64,000 nucleotides of DNA, from the NCBI GenBank assembly GCA_022264855.1, contig JABYQU010000011.1, positions 310,001-374,000 on the forward strand. The letters run 5' to 3'. The notes beneath the pieces are model-generated. The model was not told where the DNA came from. It worked only from the letters and a program-made list of their open reading frames with translations, and made no database searches. Positions 11,668 to 20,857 of this stretch are shown here, piece by piece. Numbering within the stretch: the first letter of the stretch is position 1; each line of letters opens with the position of its first letter. Source of the DNA: Lenzites betulinus (lineage: Eukaryota; Basidiomycota; Agaricomycetes; Polyporales; Polyporaceae). A program made the position numbers and the translations under genes.

Positions 11668-12742
11668 ATGGCCTTCTTTATCATTGTCAGACGCCTCTGG
11701 CAGGGGCTCACCAGCACGCTTTTCGACGTCCTGATCCACATCGGGTTGTTGATCTGGGACGTCCTCCTTACCCTTTTCAACCACGTCGTCCCGAAGCGCT
11801 CTGTAGGGCGCGTCGTCAAAGAGGGCCGCGCGGGCTTCGGTGGAAAATGGCCTGAGTACATCCCCCCGGGCGAAGGTGACAGCCGGTGCTCGTGCCCCGC
11901 TCTCAATGCGCTCGCGAACCACGGTACGTCCTCGCTCTACCTTCTCGACTCCAGTCTCGCTAACGCAGGCGGTCACAGGCATCCTCCCTCACGATGGGCG
12001 CAACATCAAATTCACGGAACTGGGTCGCGTCATCCAGGACGTGTACAACTTCGCTCCGACGTTTGGCTTCTTCGGGCCAAAGCACGCGGCGGACTTCCTT
12101 TCGCGCGACTACTGGAAGGATAGCCTCGACCTGAAGGATCTGGACGTGCACAACAACATTGAGCACGATGCGTCTGTCACTCGTGCGTATTCCTTCTATG
12201 GACATCATGGCCACATTTCATAAGTTGACGCATGGCGCCAGGGTTGGACACCTTCCAGGAGACGGACCAAGGAAAGATCCCACAGGATCTCATCGAGGAG
12301 GTCTTGACGTGCGGCACCGGTCCCGGCGGGCAGCTTGTCGAGGCAGACATCTCACGTCTCATGGGCAAGCGGCGCGTCGAGGCCAAGCAGGCGAACCCGG
12401 AGTACAGCCTCTCGCTCTTCCACAAGCTGTTTGGGAGCTGGAAGTAAGTTGCCTCTTCTCTTCCGGGGAGTGCTCATACTCATTGATGTCTGCAGCTGCT
12501 CGACCCTCCTCAGGATCTTCGGCGGCAACGTGCAAGACCTGCGTGTCATTCTGGGCGAAGAGCGTCTTCCGGATGGCTGGGAGCCGCGCTTCCGCCGCAA
12601 GATGGGCCTCACTATCCTCGAGTTCAACTTTACGGTCTTGCCGGTGGAATTCAGTGTGAAGGAGGAGGTCGATGGTTCCATCGCTGAGGCCGGAAGGGAC
12701 CGCTACCTTGGGAACCATGCTGACGCCAAGAAGACGGAGTAG
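11668..12742 (+). CDS. Heme-thiolate peroxidase / peroxygenase-family protein, copy 2
   Basis: Tandem paralogue of the preceding gene. Exons 11668-11923, 11979-12182, 12242-12443, 12496-12742; 302 aa. It has one extra intron, placed just after EHDASVT. Heme-ligand Cys76 lies in SRCSCPALNALANHG. EHD is at about 147-149. The hydrophobic N-terminus (residues 3-43) again suggests membrane attachment. C-terminal block EFNFTVLPVEFSVKEEVDGS matches copy 1. All splice junctions keep frame and restore conserved residues. Probably arose by local duplication; intron gain or loss after duplication is implied. Confidence 0.86.
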
Positions 12743-13175
12743 TGGGGAATCGCTTAGGTTTGTGGCAAAGAAAGTTGGCACGTGAGGGTAAATACAAGGT
12801 ACCTTGACATCATATACTTTGCCGCAACTTCTTTCTTGGACACGCTCGTTACATTTTCACACTTAGTCGTTGATAGATTCTGACCTGATATTAGCACGTT
12901 GACTCGTCGTAACGATGTTGCCCTTCGATATCGACATGGGGTGGATGCTGCACCCCTCCTCCTAATACATATCTCCAGACTTTGACATTTTTTCTGAAGA
13001 CTGACTGTGTTGTATTCCAAGTTCAGAACCTAACGGTTAACCTACGCCGCGCGCCGATTCTACGACATTTTTAGGCGCGGCGTTGGTCACGTGTTATAAT
13101 TTCTTCCCCGATTTGGAGGATGCTCGTTCATGGAGGTTGGCCTATAACCTCCAGCCTCGGCCCTCGACATACAGT
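12743..13175. other. Intergenic, nothing recognised
   Basis: Spacer between peroxidase copy 2 and the SFM1-like gene. A CACGTG-like site and AT-rich DNA occur before the next start, but no specific regulatory element can be assigned. Confidence 0.45.
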
Positions 13176-14221
13176 ATGGCGTTCTCCTATGTCATAGGTA
13201 TGCAAAATTTACAATAGAATGATAATATGCCTGACATGCGACTGCAGAGCACATGGAAGAGGATGAGGATACACAAAAGTCCATCCCTAAATGGGTTGAG
13301 CTCGAGTACATGGTAAGACATTCTTGCGAGGCATATCTATCATACTCACACTTGGATTAGCATATGAGAACATTCGCAGGGCCGGAGGCAACAGTACACT
13401 TCACACATCTGTCTGCAGGCTCATGCAACACCCTCTCGTCTCTCTTCGCACAAGATGCGGATTCCACAAGAGCGCAAGCGTTTGCGCATACAAAATCTGT
13501 GCTTCAGCTTATGGAGGAGAAAGGGGTCTCTATCGAGAAAGTATGCCTTCTTGATCCGAAAGCCGAGAACGAACTGTCGCCGGAAGACGGGGACGGCCGA
13601 TTCGAATGGTTCCTCTTCGGTGTAAGCAACGGATTGAAACGCGCCGGGGAACGTCGCTTGTGATATACTGAAGCCCTGACCGACAGGGCATTTTGGGTGT
13701 GTAGCCCACGCGTCTCCGTATCAAGGCCCGCTCTTCACGATATGGACCATTCAGGTGACAACCCTCCGCGCGACCGGACGGGCGAACTTCGTGCACTAGG
13801 CTTTCCCGGTCGGCGCCTGGGTCCGGTTCAAATGACGACCGACACCGCACTTGGCGTCACAAAAGTTGTCGTTCAGGATAAGAGTAAGGGTCTTCGAATA
13901 TGGGTCGTATCTCGCTTTTTTGACAATCGTTCACAGAGCCATTACCCGAGATCCCATACATGGTAAGCTCTGTCGGGATAGGGCAAGCACGCGGATATTC
14001 ACCCAAGCACCCCAAGGACTTCCCTACAATCGTCTTCAACCCGAAGGAGAGCGTCGAGATGCCTTTCAGTGAGCTCCACATCCTCTTCTGAAACATCGTA
14101 GTTGCCCCTCTGATGCACCCTGCCCTGAACAGGGTACATCTCAGACGGCAAGGGCCCGGTTCTGCCTCCTGGGATGCGAGAGCACCTACACGAGGATTTG
14201 AATCAGAGCTTCGACTTTTGA
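13176..14221 (+). CDS. SFM1: SFM1-like protein methyltransferase (SPOUT, DUF431)
   Basis: SAM-dependent SPOUT-fold enzyme; the yeast homologue methylates an arginine of ribosomal protein uS3. Exons 13176-13197, 13248-13312, 13361-13621, 13687-13696, 13755-13883, 13937-14068, 14133-14221; 235 aa, the usual family length. Conserved blocks: MAFSYVIEHMEED, IPKWVELEYMHMRTFAGPEA, FEWFLFGGILGDNPPRDRT, LGPVQMTTDTAL, LPEIPYMVSSVGIGQARGYS, LPPGMREHLHEDLNQSFDF. The fourth exon is only 10 nt. Without it the conserved GGILGD SAM-site segment is lost. Assignment is from recall of the family, not a search. Confidence 0.88.
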
Positions 14222-14751
14222 GAGTTAACTCGCCGCCACCAGGTGAGCGGAAGAGAGCGTTTTTTTGAGGTGCTGCAGCATCCATGAGCTAAGCCACGCC
14301 CCACAGCATAGTCGATCTGTCTTTGGTCCTATGGTGCTCTACCGTAGGGTAGCCAATTCATGATCAGAAGCACGCGCACGCACACGATCCTTCCTCCCGG
14401 GACCACTTGCGGTGATTGTGGGGTAGTCATTGACAAATCCTTGCTCGGATATAGCATGTATGTGCCATTGCTCCTTAAAATGTATTCGAGGAACCGTGAG
14501 ATTAAATCGAAACGGGGTCTGGAAACATGTCAGATGCTCTCGTCCGTCTCACGACCGCTTCGACTGCAAAAAGCGCCCTCCATCCAAGGTGCTATCGTCG
14601 AACTCGATGAGTCAGTTCAGACCAGGACGACGCCATGTGTCGTGAGGGAGCCGTATATCTACTGGCATTCTGACTTCACAGACGGAGCAGCTGTTTCGTT
14701 CTCTCACTCACCTTACGCTGAACCGCCACACCAGCAAGTACTCGCTGCAAG
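14222..14751 (+). promoter_or_regulatory. Promoter of AAD copy 1, homologous to that of copy 2
   Basis: About 330 bp upstream of the start (from the string cttgctcggatatagca near 14440) can be matched by eye to the region upstream of AAD copy 2 (58050-58390 on the minus strand). Shared words include cgtctcacga, caaggtgctat and tttcgttctctcactcacc. No expression signal beyond this can be named. Confidence 0.6.
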
Positions 14752-16232
14752 ATGTCTAAGCTGTGGGCCCCTCCCCCTCCCCCCGCGACCGCTCTCGGTA
14801 TTCACCGCAAGCTCGCGCCCCTCGCCGGCGTGCACGTGTCCCCCATCTGCCTCGGCGCGGGGAGCATCGGCGACAAATGGAGCGATCTGGGCATGGGCGC
14901 GATGGACAAGGCGTCCAGCTTCAAGCTTCTCGACGCGTTCTACAACAGCGGCGGCAACTTCATCGACACGGCGAACAGCTACCAGGACGAGTCCTCGGAG
15001 GAGTTCCTCGGCGAGTGGATGGAGGCGCGCGGGATCCGCGACCAGATGGTCATCGCGACGAAGTACACCAACAACTTCAAGAGAGGAACGACAGATATCC
15101 AGCGGAAGACCCAGTACATCGGCAACAATATGAAGTCACTGCACCTCTCGGTCGAGGCATCGCTGAAGAAGCTGCGCACGGACTACATCGATATCTTGTA
15201 CGTGCACTGGGTAAGTTCTCGTAGCGCCGCGCACATAGAACCCTGGCTTACGATTATATTCACAGTGGGACTGGGATTGCACGGTCGAAGAGGTGATGAA
15301 TGGCTTGCACAACCTCGTTGTTTCCGGCAAGGTTCTCTACCTTGTAAGTGACAAGATAGACATATCTGCGCGTTCACGAGGTTGACGTCGAAATCTATAG
15401 GGTATCTCGGACACTCCCGCTTGGCTCGTGTCGAAGGCGAACATGTACGCGCGCCTCATGGGCAAGACACCATTTGTGATCTACCAAGGTCGTTGGAACA
15501 TCCTTGAGCGCGACTTCGAGCGCGATATCATCCCTATGGCCAGGGAAGAGGGTGGGCAGGTCGTAGATCAATGTCCTCGCATGCGCTTACATTCATGTGA
15601 TCATTAGGGATGGCACTCGCGCCCTGGAGCGTTCTGGCTGCTGGGAAGATCCGCACCGACGAAGAGGAAGAAAGGCGTCGGCAGACGGGCGAAAAGGGTA
15701 AGCACAGGCAGCCTCTGCTGCTAGTCTTGGGCCTGAACGTTCGTTACAGGGCGTACGATCAGCAAGCCTGAGTGGGAGCGGACCGAGCAGGAGAAGAAGG
15801 TCTGCAAAGCTCTCGAAGAAGTTGCCAAGCAGGCGGGAGCTACGAATATCCAGGCTGGTGAGTTTCTGGCGCATCCTTGTGACGTGCCTGCCTTGACATC
15901 GTGTTAGTTGCCATCGCCTACGTGTTGCAGAAAACACCATATGTCTTCCCCATCATTGGCGGGCGCAAGGTCGAGCAACTGGAAGCCAACATCGAAGCAC
16001 TCAGTCTCTCGCTCTCCGAGGAGCAAGTCAAGCATCTAGAGAGCATTGTGCCGTTCAACCTCGGCTTCCCTCACGACATGGTAGTAAGTATCGCTCCTAG
16101 TTCTCGAATTTGCACGTACGCTGACTACTTCGCGTAAATCAGGGCGATGGGACGGAGTACATAGCGATATTAAAATCGGCGGGTCATTTCCAGAAGTGGC
16201 CCCTCGCACAAGCTATTCGTCCTTCGTCCTAA
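14752..16232 (+). CDS. Aryl-alcohol dehydrogenase-type aldo/keto reductase, copy 1
   Basis: NADPH-dependent aldo/keto reductase of the fungal AAD group, expected to interconvert aromatic aldehydes and alcohols during lignin-aromatic metabolism. Exons 14752-15210, 15266-15343, 15401-15551, 15608-15697, 15750-15857, 15908-16083, 16143-16232; 383 aa, normal for the group. Catalytic tetrad visible as Asp72 (FIDTANSY), Tyr77, Lys104 (IATKYT) and His152 (LYVHWWDWD). Cofactor-binding tail: [20 protein letters not shown]-terminus [16 protein letters not shown]. Cytosolic, no signal peptide. Near-identical gene structure to copy 2 at 56558-58049 on the other strand. Confidence 0.92.
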
Positions 16233-16730
16233 GGTGCTAGCCGCTACACTCCACGAGTGGTACTGTTTTGGTACGCTTTACACGCAAGCACGAGGTTGTG
16301 GTGTGACCTGCGTTGGGATTCTGTACATGTACAACTCTGAACGAATGAACAAGCACGAGACGCTGGCTTCAGTCTGAACGTTGTGGGACAGACTTTATCC
16401 GTTCCTGAGACTCCGTTTCGTGAAACAGTGTGCTGAGAAAAGTCAGATGCAGGACGAGACTCTGAACGGACTGAAGATATATCGCAGAGACACAGCCAGA
16501 AGCTGTTGACTAATCATGAAGGTCTTCACGAGTCATATTCCGACATACAGAGAAGTTTAAGGGGCTAGCGCGCAACGGGCGTCGGAAAGCTTCTCATTTA
16601 GGCGCCCGGAAGCTGATAGGCAAGCGCCACTGAGTTTCCAGCGGAGCGTGAAATATATGACAGAGCTATACAGTACCACTGCTTGGGTTACTCATCGACC
16701 GCAACCACCTCCTCCCCACAGCAAGCAAAC
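16233..16730. other. Intergenic; promoter of the eS30 gene
   Basis: No coding signal. The last 60 bp carry a C-rich tract (cctcctccccaca) just before the start codon, as is common for highly expressed ribosomal protein genes. Confidence 0.5.
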
Positions 16731-17248
16731 ATGGGAAAAGGTCGCTCTTCGTCGTTGTTGTCTCTCGCAATGCTGCCGCTCATCTGTTTGTTGGAATGCT
16801 CTAGTCCACGGATCCCTCGCCCGTGCCGGTAAGGTCAAGTCTCAGACCCCCAAGGTCGAAAAGCAGGAGAAGAAGAAGACCCCCAAGGGCCGTGCCAAGA
16901 AGCGCATTTTGTACAACCGCCGGTATGTTTATGAGCTATAGCAGTGCCTGCGCTGTGCTGACGATGCTGTAGCTTCGTGAATGTCACCCTGCTCCCTAAC
17001 GGCAAGCGGAAAATGTGAGTATCTTTACCCAAGCTCTCATCATGCGCAGGCCTATGGCGGCTCCTCCTTGCTTGCTTGCGCCCCTTCAAGATGACACTCC
17101 AATTCTAGCATAGTTCACACTGAAACTATCGTGTTGATAAACAAGCATCTGTCTTTCGCTCCTATCTGACTCGTTTCTATTCGCACTCTCATCCTTCGAC
17201 GCTCATCGCTAACCTCCCTCCCCTAGGAACGCGAACCCCGAGAAGTAA
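16731..17248 (+). CDS. RPS30: 40S ribosomal protein eS30
   Basis: Small basic component of the 40S subunit. Exons 16731-16740, 16805-16922, 16973-17014, 17227-17248; 63 aa, the full family length. Sequence blocks: [56 protein letters not shown]. The first coding exon has only 10 nt and uses a weak GTCGCT donor, but the junction recreates the invariant MGKVHGS. No ubiquitin-like FUBI domain is fused upstream, as normal in fungi. The third intron is 212 nt, far longer than the others in the window, and contains a snoRNA-like sequence. Confidence 0.95.
17084..17174 (+). ncRNA. Intronic C/D-box snoRNA, double guide to 25S rRNA
   Basis: Lies inside the 212-nt third intron of the eS30 gene. Box C-like AAGATGA 17088-17094, D' CTGA 17120-17123, C'-like TTGATAA 17134-17140, D CTGA 17166-17169. 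The D' guide GCATAGTTCAC (17108-17118) is the exact complement of the large-subunit rRNA string GUGAACUAUGC. The D guide GUCUUUCGCUCCUAU (17151-17165) pairs over 15 nt with AUAGGGGCGAAAGAC, with one G-U pair. The rRNA strings are recalled from the yeast 25S sequence. By the box+5 rule the targets would be the first A of GUGAAC and the second G of AUAGGGG. No terminal stem is obvious and box C has one mismatch. Confidence 0.78.
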
Positions 17249-17561
17249 AACACCGTGCCATGGGACTCTACTCGACGCACCAGGCGTCCACACTCCACGG
17301 CCATTGAGCCCCCCGACGATGTTGCACGGCGATTCTGGAGAGTTGTTGGTTCGGGAGCCATCCGCTGTATCACTCGCATCTCGCTTTCATGTTACTCTAT
17401 CCGCGCATATGCCCCCGTATACGACTATGACTTAGGGCAACCAACTGTGAGCGATGCTCCTCATCACAGTGTATGACATAAGAATGTGTATCATATTGTC
17501 GACATGCTTCGGACGTCAACCGGTGGTATCCCATATCGACATCAAGTTGCAGTCCAATTGT
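17249..17561. other. Convergent 3' region of eS30 and EMC2 genes
   Basis: Tail-to-tail spacer of 313 bp that must hold both 3' UTRs. No gene seen. Confidence 0.5.
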
Positions 17562-18755
17562 CTACTTTACAAGAGTGGCAAGCGCAGCAATGAGCTCGAC
17601 ATCCCCTGCAGGAGGAGACTCATGTTTAATATCCAGGTATGCTGTACGCAGACGTTCCGTCGACAGATTGTCGAGAGCAGATAGATTTGAGGTGGTCGGG
17701 GCGGGAGTTTGTGAAGTCGAAGACGCAGCGCGAGGCTCCGTGATGAGCTTCTGCGTACACTATATGCCATCGGTATCGGATGGTTAGCCACGGTGTTGGC
17801 GCAGGTTCTGATAATGACTGACCAGCTTCACACCGAGCCACGCACGCAGTGTGATGCCTGCCGGGATAGAGTCGCTCGGGGCCATGTCCCCATCATCGTC
17901 ATCCGTCATGTCGACCACCTGCAGATACATCTTGAGGGAGAGCGGGACGTCCTCGGCTAGGTAAGCTGTCTCCGCGAATAGGAGAAAGTGTGACGGGTTC
18001 TGTGGAGAAAGCAGCAGCGCGTGGGTGAGAGACTGTAGGGCATAGGTGTATCTGCGTATACGAATGAACACTTCGGTCACAGAAGTAGTAAGAAGAAGAA
18101 CTTACTGCTGACATGAGAGGTAGATATCCGCGAGCTCCAGCCAGCCGTCGACCTCGGTATAGAATGTGTCGAGCATGGCAGAGAGTTCATCCACTGCGCG
18201 GTCAAGCTTGCCAGTTTGACGGAAAACATGGGCCCTTCTCCGCCAGATAGCCTGGTAGAGCGTCAGGATAGAGTCGCCGTGCACGAAGGGCCGAGTACTT
18301 ACAGAATTTGAGGAGTCCTCTTCGAGCAGCTCATCGTAGAACCGGAGCACGGCTTCCGGGGACTCCGTAGCTTCTAGTCTGATGCCCGTGAGCACATGGG
18401 TTCTAGGAGAATCGGGGAACTTGTCGGAGATGATTCTGAGGCATTTCTAAACGTGTGACGAGTAGACATGAGCGATGTCTCGGGAGAGTATACAGGTGTA
18501 CGCACGTCAGCAACCTCGATGTTTCCTTGGTCAAGCGCGGCGAGGGCGAGCTTTTCTACAGCGTCCCATCCTATGCGCGGCAGCTTCGTTCAGGGACAAC
18601 AGGTGTGAGGTTGTAAGTTGCGTACCTGCTTCGCCCTTGCTAGCATATGCGCCATGCTCAAGAAGAGCCACACCCGTATCCAGAGTGTCCTTGGACTTCT
18701 GAGTTGTCCGTGGCTTGTATCCAGCGAGCCTTTGCAGTGCAAACGTGACTTCCAT
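17562..18755 (-). CDS. EMC2: ER membrane protein complex subunit 2 (TPR protein)
   Basis: Soluble TPR subunit of the EMC insertase, on the cytosolic face of the ER. Exons (minus): 18755-18626, 18570-18506, 18446-18303, 18251-18106, 18051-17823, 17759-17562; 303 aa, the family length. Family blocks: GWDAVEKLALAALDQGNIEV, RTHVLTGIRLEATESPEAV, then AIWRRRAHVFRQTGKLDRAV directly after an intron, GWLELADIYLSCQQYTYALQ, and NPSHFLLFAETAYLAED. The intron at 18252-18302 could be read through in frame, but removing it restores the conserved spacing between EEDSSNS and AIWRRR. Convergent with eS30. Confidence 0.9.
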
Positions 18756-18882
18756 TGCAAGATGAGCGAGGAAATATTAGAAGCAAAGGAAGTATGTTGG
18801 CAGTATACGGAAGTAGGCGTAGTGGGACGCGACGATTGAATCACACAGGCGCGTATTTCGCCTAATGCTACTTCAGGGAGGG

Positions 18883-18919
18883 CAGGGGGCAACCGCCCCG
18901 GAGAGCGCTGAAACCAACC
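18883..18919 (+). repeat. Left terminal inverted repeat of the TIR element
   Basis: 37-bp imperfect repeat: 16 bp identical to the right end, a diverged 10 bp, then 11 bp identical. Confidence 0.85.
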
Positions 18920-19282
18920 TGGGTGGTGGTGGTGGTCAAACCGGTGTCCCGGGTCCTCAGCACTTTCTAAGAGGGTAGAGGGTCAAACTTGCGCAACTTC
19001 CGTGGTACGCATTTGTAACTCACAATAATTGGCCTAGACGTTGATTATGCTACAGGCAACCATCTGTGATATTTTGGTGGCTTTAGAGGAGTTGCGAGAG
19101 CATAAAATCAAGTCATTGGTAGTGAACCTGAGGAGGTGGAATTGAAGCGCCCAGCACTTGCCATATCCGAATGTGATCTATCATACCCCGGTGATCTAAT
19201 CTATTCGATCCGCTCGCACTTCAGAATCTGCATGTCAGCCATCTCTACGACTTCCATCGTTTAATCCACTATGTCTTCGACC
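18920..19282. other. Left interior of the TIR element, non-coding
   Basis: No coding sequence seen. A block rich in GGTGGT and ACCGGTGTCCCGGG at 18925-18975 resembles, in the opposite orientation, sequence at 34530-34575 near the right end. An ATG at 19271 is cut after 17 nt by the copia insertion. Confidence 0.55.
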
Positions 19283-19287
19283 TCAGA

Positions 19288-19843
19288 TGTTGAACTTCCG
19301 TGTTTACGGCTGTGCCGGACCGGGAGTTGCCGTGTGTGGCCGTGCGTCTACAATACGCCGGCATGGACATTCTTACTTACCTGTTATGGACATTGTACTA
19401 TACACGGCATCTCATCATCTTTACTGATGATTCTGGTGCGTTCTACGCTGCTCCGGTACATTCCAGATCCCTATGGAAGTCTCTAGAATATGGCATCATT
19501 CTTGCGCGATATGTCGTCGTAGTCTTGCTCATCGTCTTACTCATCGCATAGGCTACTTACTCAGCGTCCTCTGGACGTCACATGCTTCTCTTTTATGCTT
19601 ACTCATCGCAGTCCTCCAGTAGTATATAAGGAGGACATTCTCTGCCATAGCTCTTCAGTCTTTCGCTCACAGACTGAAGAGTAAGTCCCACTACCTCTAT
19701 GCCTACATATGTGTTACTTACCAGTACTTGTAGTTCCTCTTTGTGCGGCTCATAGGTACTGTCAATATGATTATAGTCTTTCGCTCACAGACTGAAGATT
19801 CCTCTTTGTGCGGCTCACAGCCTTCCAGGTTCAGAGTTCTTCA
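19288..19843 (+). repeat. 5' LTR of the copia element
   Basis: Starts TGTTGAACTTCCGTG, ends GAGTTCTTCA. A TATA-like tagtatataagg occurs near 19618-19630, a likely promoter TATA box. A short ORF is repeated identically in both LTRs and is not considered a gene. Confidence 0.95.
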
Positions 19844-19863
19844 GGTTATGAGCCCTGCGCTCT
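19844..19863 (+). other. Primer-binding site matching initiator-tRNA(Met) anticodon arm
   Basis: GGTTATGAGCCCTGCGCTC directly after the 5' LTR is the complement of the anticodon stem-loop of initiator tRNA-Met (GCGCAGGGCTCATAACC), not of a tRNA 3' end. Drosophila copia and yeast Ty5 are known to prime from a cleaved half-tRNA in the same way. Confidence 0.8.
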
Positions 19864-20857
19864 AACCGGTTGCTACCTCAGTCGACACCGCGCGCGCACC
19901 CTATCCGTCGACCTTCCGCTGGTTTGTGCACACCCTCCCCCATCTTTCCTAACCTCTTGACTGTGCCCGCCGACACTGCTACCAGGGGGACATTTCTGCG
20001 CTTGTGACGCAGCCCTGAGTGCTTTTCTCATAGCCCTACATAGCCATACGTACACAGGCCTTTGTAGTGCGGCCTTCTTTCTGTATCCCTCGGCCGGGCC
20101 CTGCACTTGCGGTAGCCAGTCGTTGTATCCGGGTTCTTTAGGAACTTTGGAGCCGGAGGACAACCGTTCGGACCCTCCTTACGATACTTTTTGGCTTGAG
20201 TACGCACTTTACATAGCTTTCTTGGGCACAGTTGGCGACTTCTATCTGGATTTCTGGGTATATCGGCTACCTAGATTTCTGGCTCACCTCAATAGGTGTT
20301 CATCTCTACCTTACCGTGCACACAGCGAGTCAATCATCGCGCTTCCCTGAACCGTTTTGGAGCCCACAACTGCTGAACCACTTGACTTGGACTCAGAGGA
20401 AGAAGTCGACGCCACTCTCGACAACTCTTCTGAAAGCGCAGCGACTTTTGACTGCACAGGCCTTCCTCATATCTTCGACACAGAGGATCGGTTTGATCGA
20501 CACCAGGACAAAGACGACGAGTGGCAGGAGTGTGACAACTTTCCTTGCCCTAATCGCTACGGTCCCGTCGGCGTAACTACCCAGGAGTGGGCCGCTCCTG
20601 CTCATCCTAGTCAGGTTCCAGCACACCTCGTACCTCTCCCACAGTCCCCAGAGGCTTGGGACGTACCTCTCCCGTCTGTTGACAACTCCCCGTCTCCCGT
20701 TGCAACTCCTCTCCCTCCGGATCCATTCCTCGAAGTCCCCACTCTCTCTCCCCCTTCTCCGGTTCATCTCGAACTTGTTCCGGAGTACCCAACTCTAGAT
20801 TTCGCTTCGGAACGCGCCGAGGACTTCGCAGACTCTCCCCAATTCCTTCTACTCACA
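19864..20857. other. Copia leader, about 1 kb, partly open in frame with gag
   Basis: Long leader between primer site and gag ATG. From about 20351 the frame is open without an ATG and runs into gag. Its translation is acidic and Pro-rich. Either untranslated leader or a non-AUG N-terminal extension. Confidence 0.5.

Noticed and set aside
19300..19551. 83-codon frame repeated in both copia LTRs
   Set aside because: It lies wholly in the LTR and duplicates with it. No independent coding evidence.
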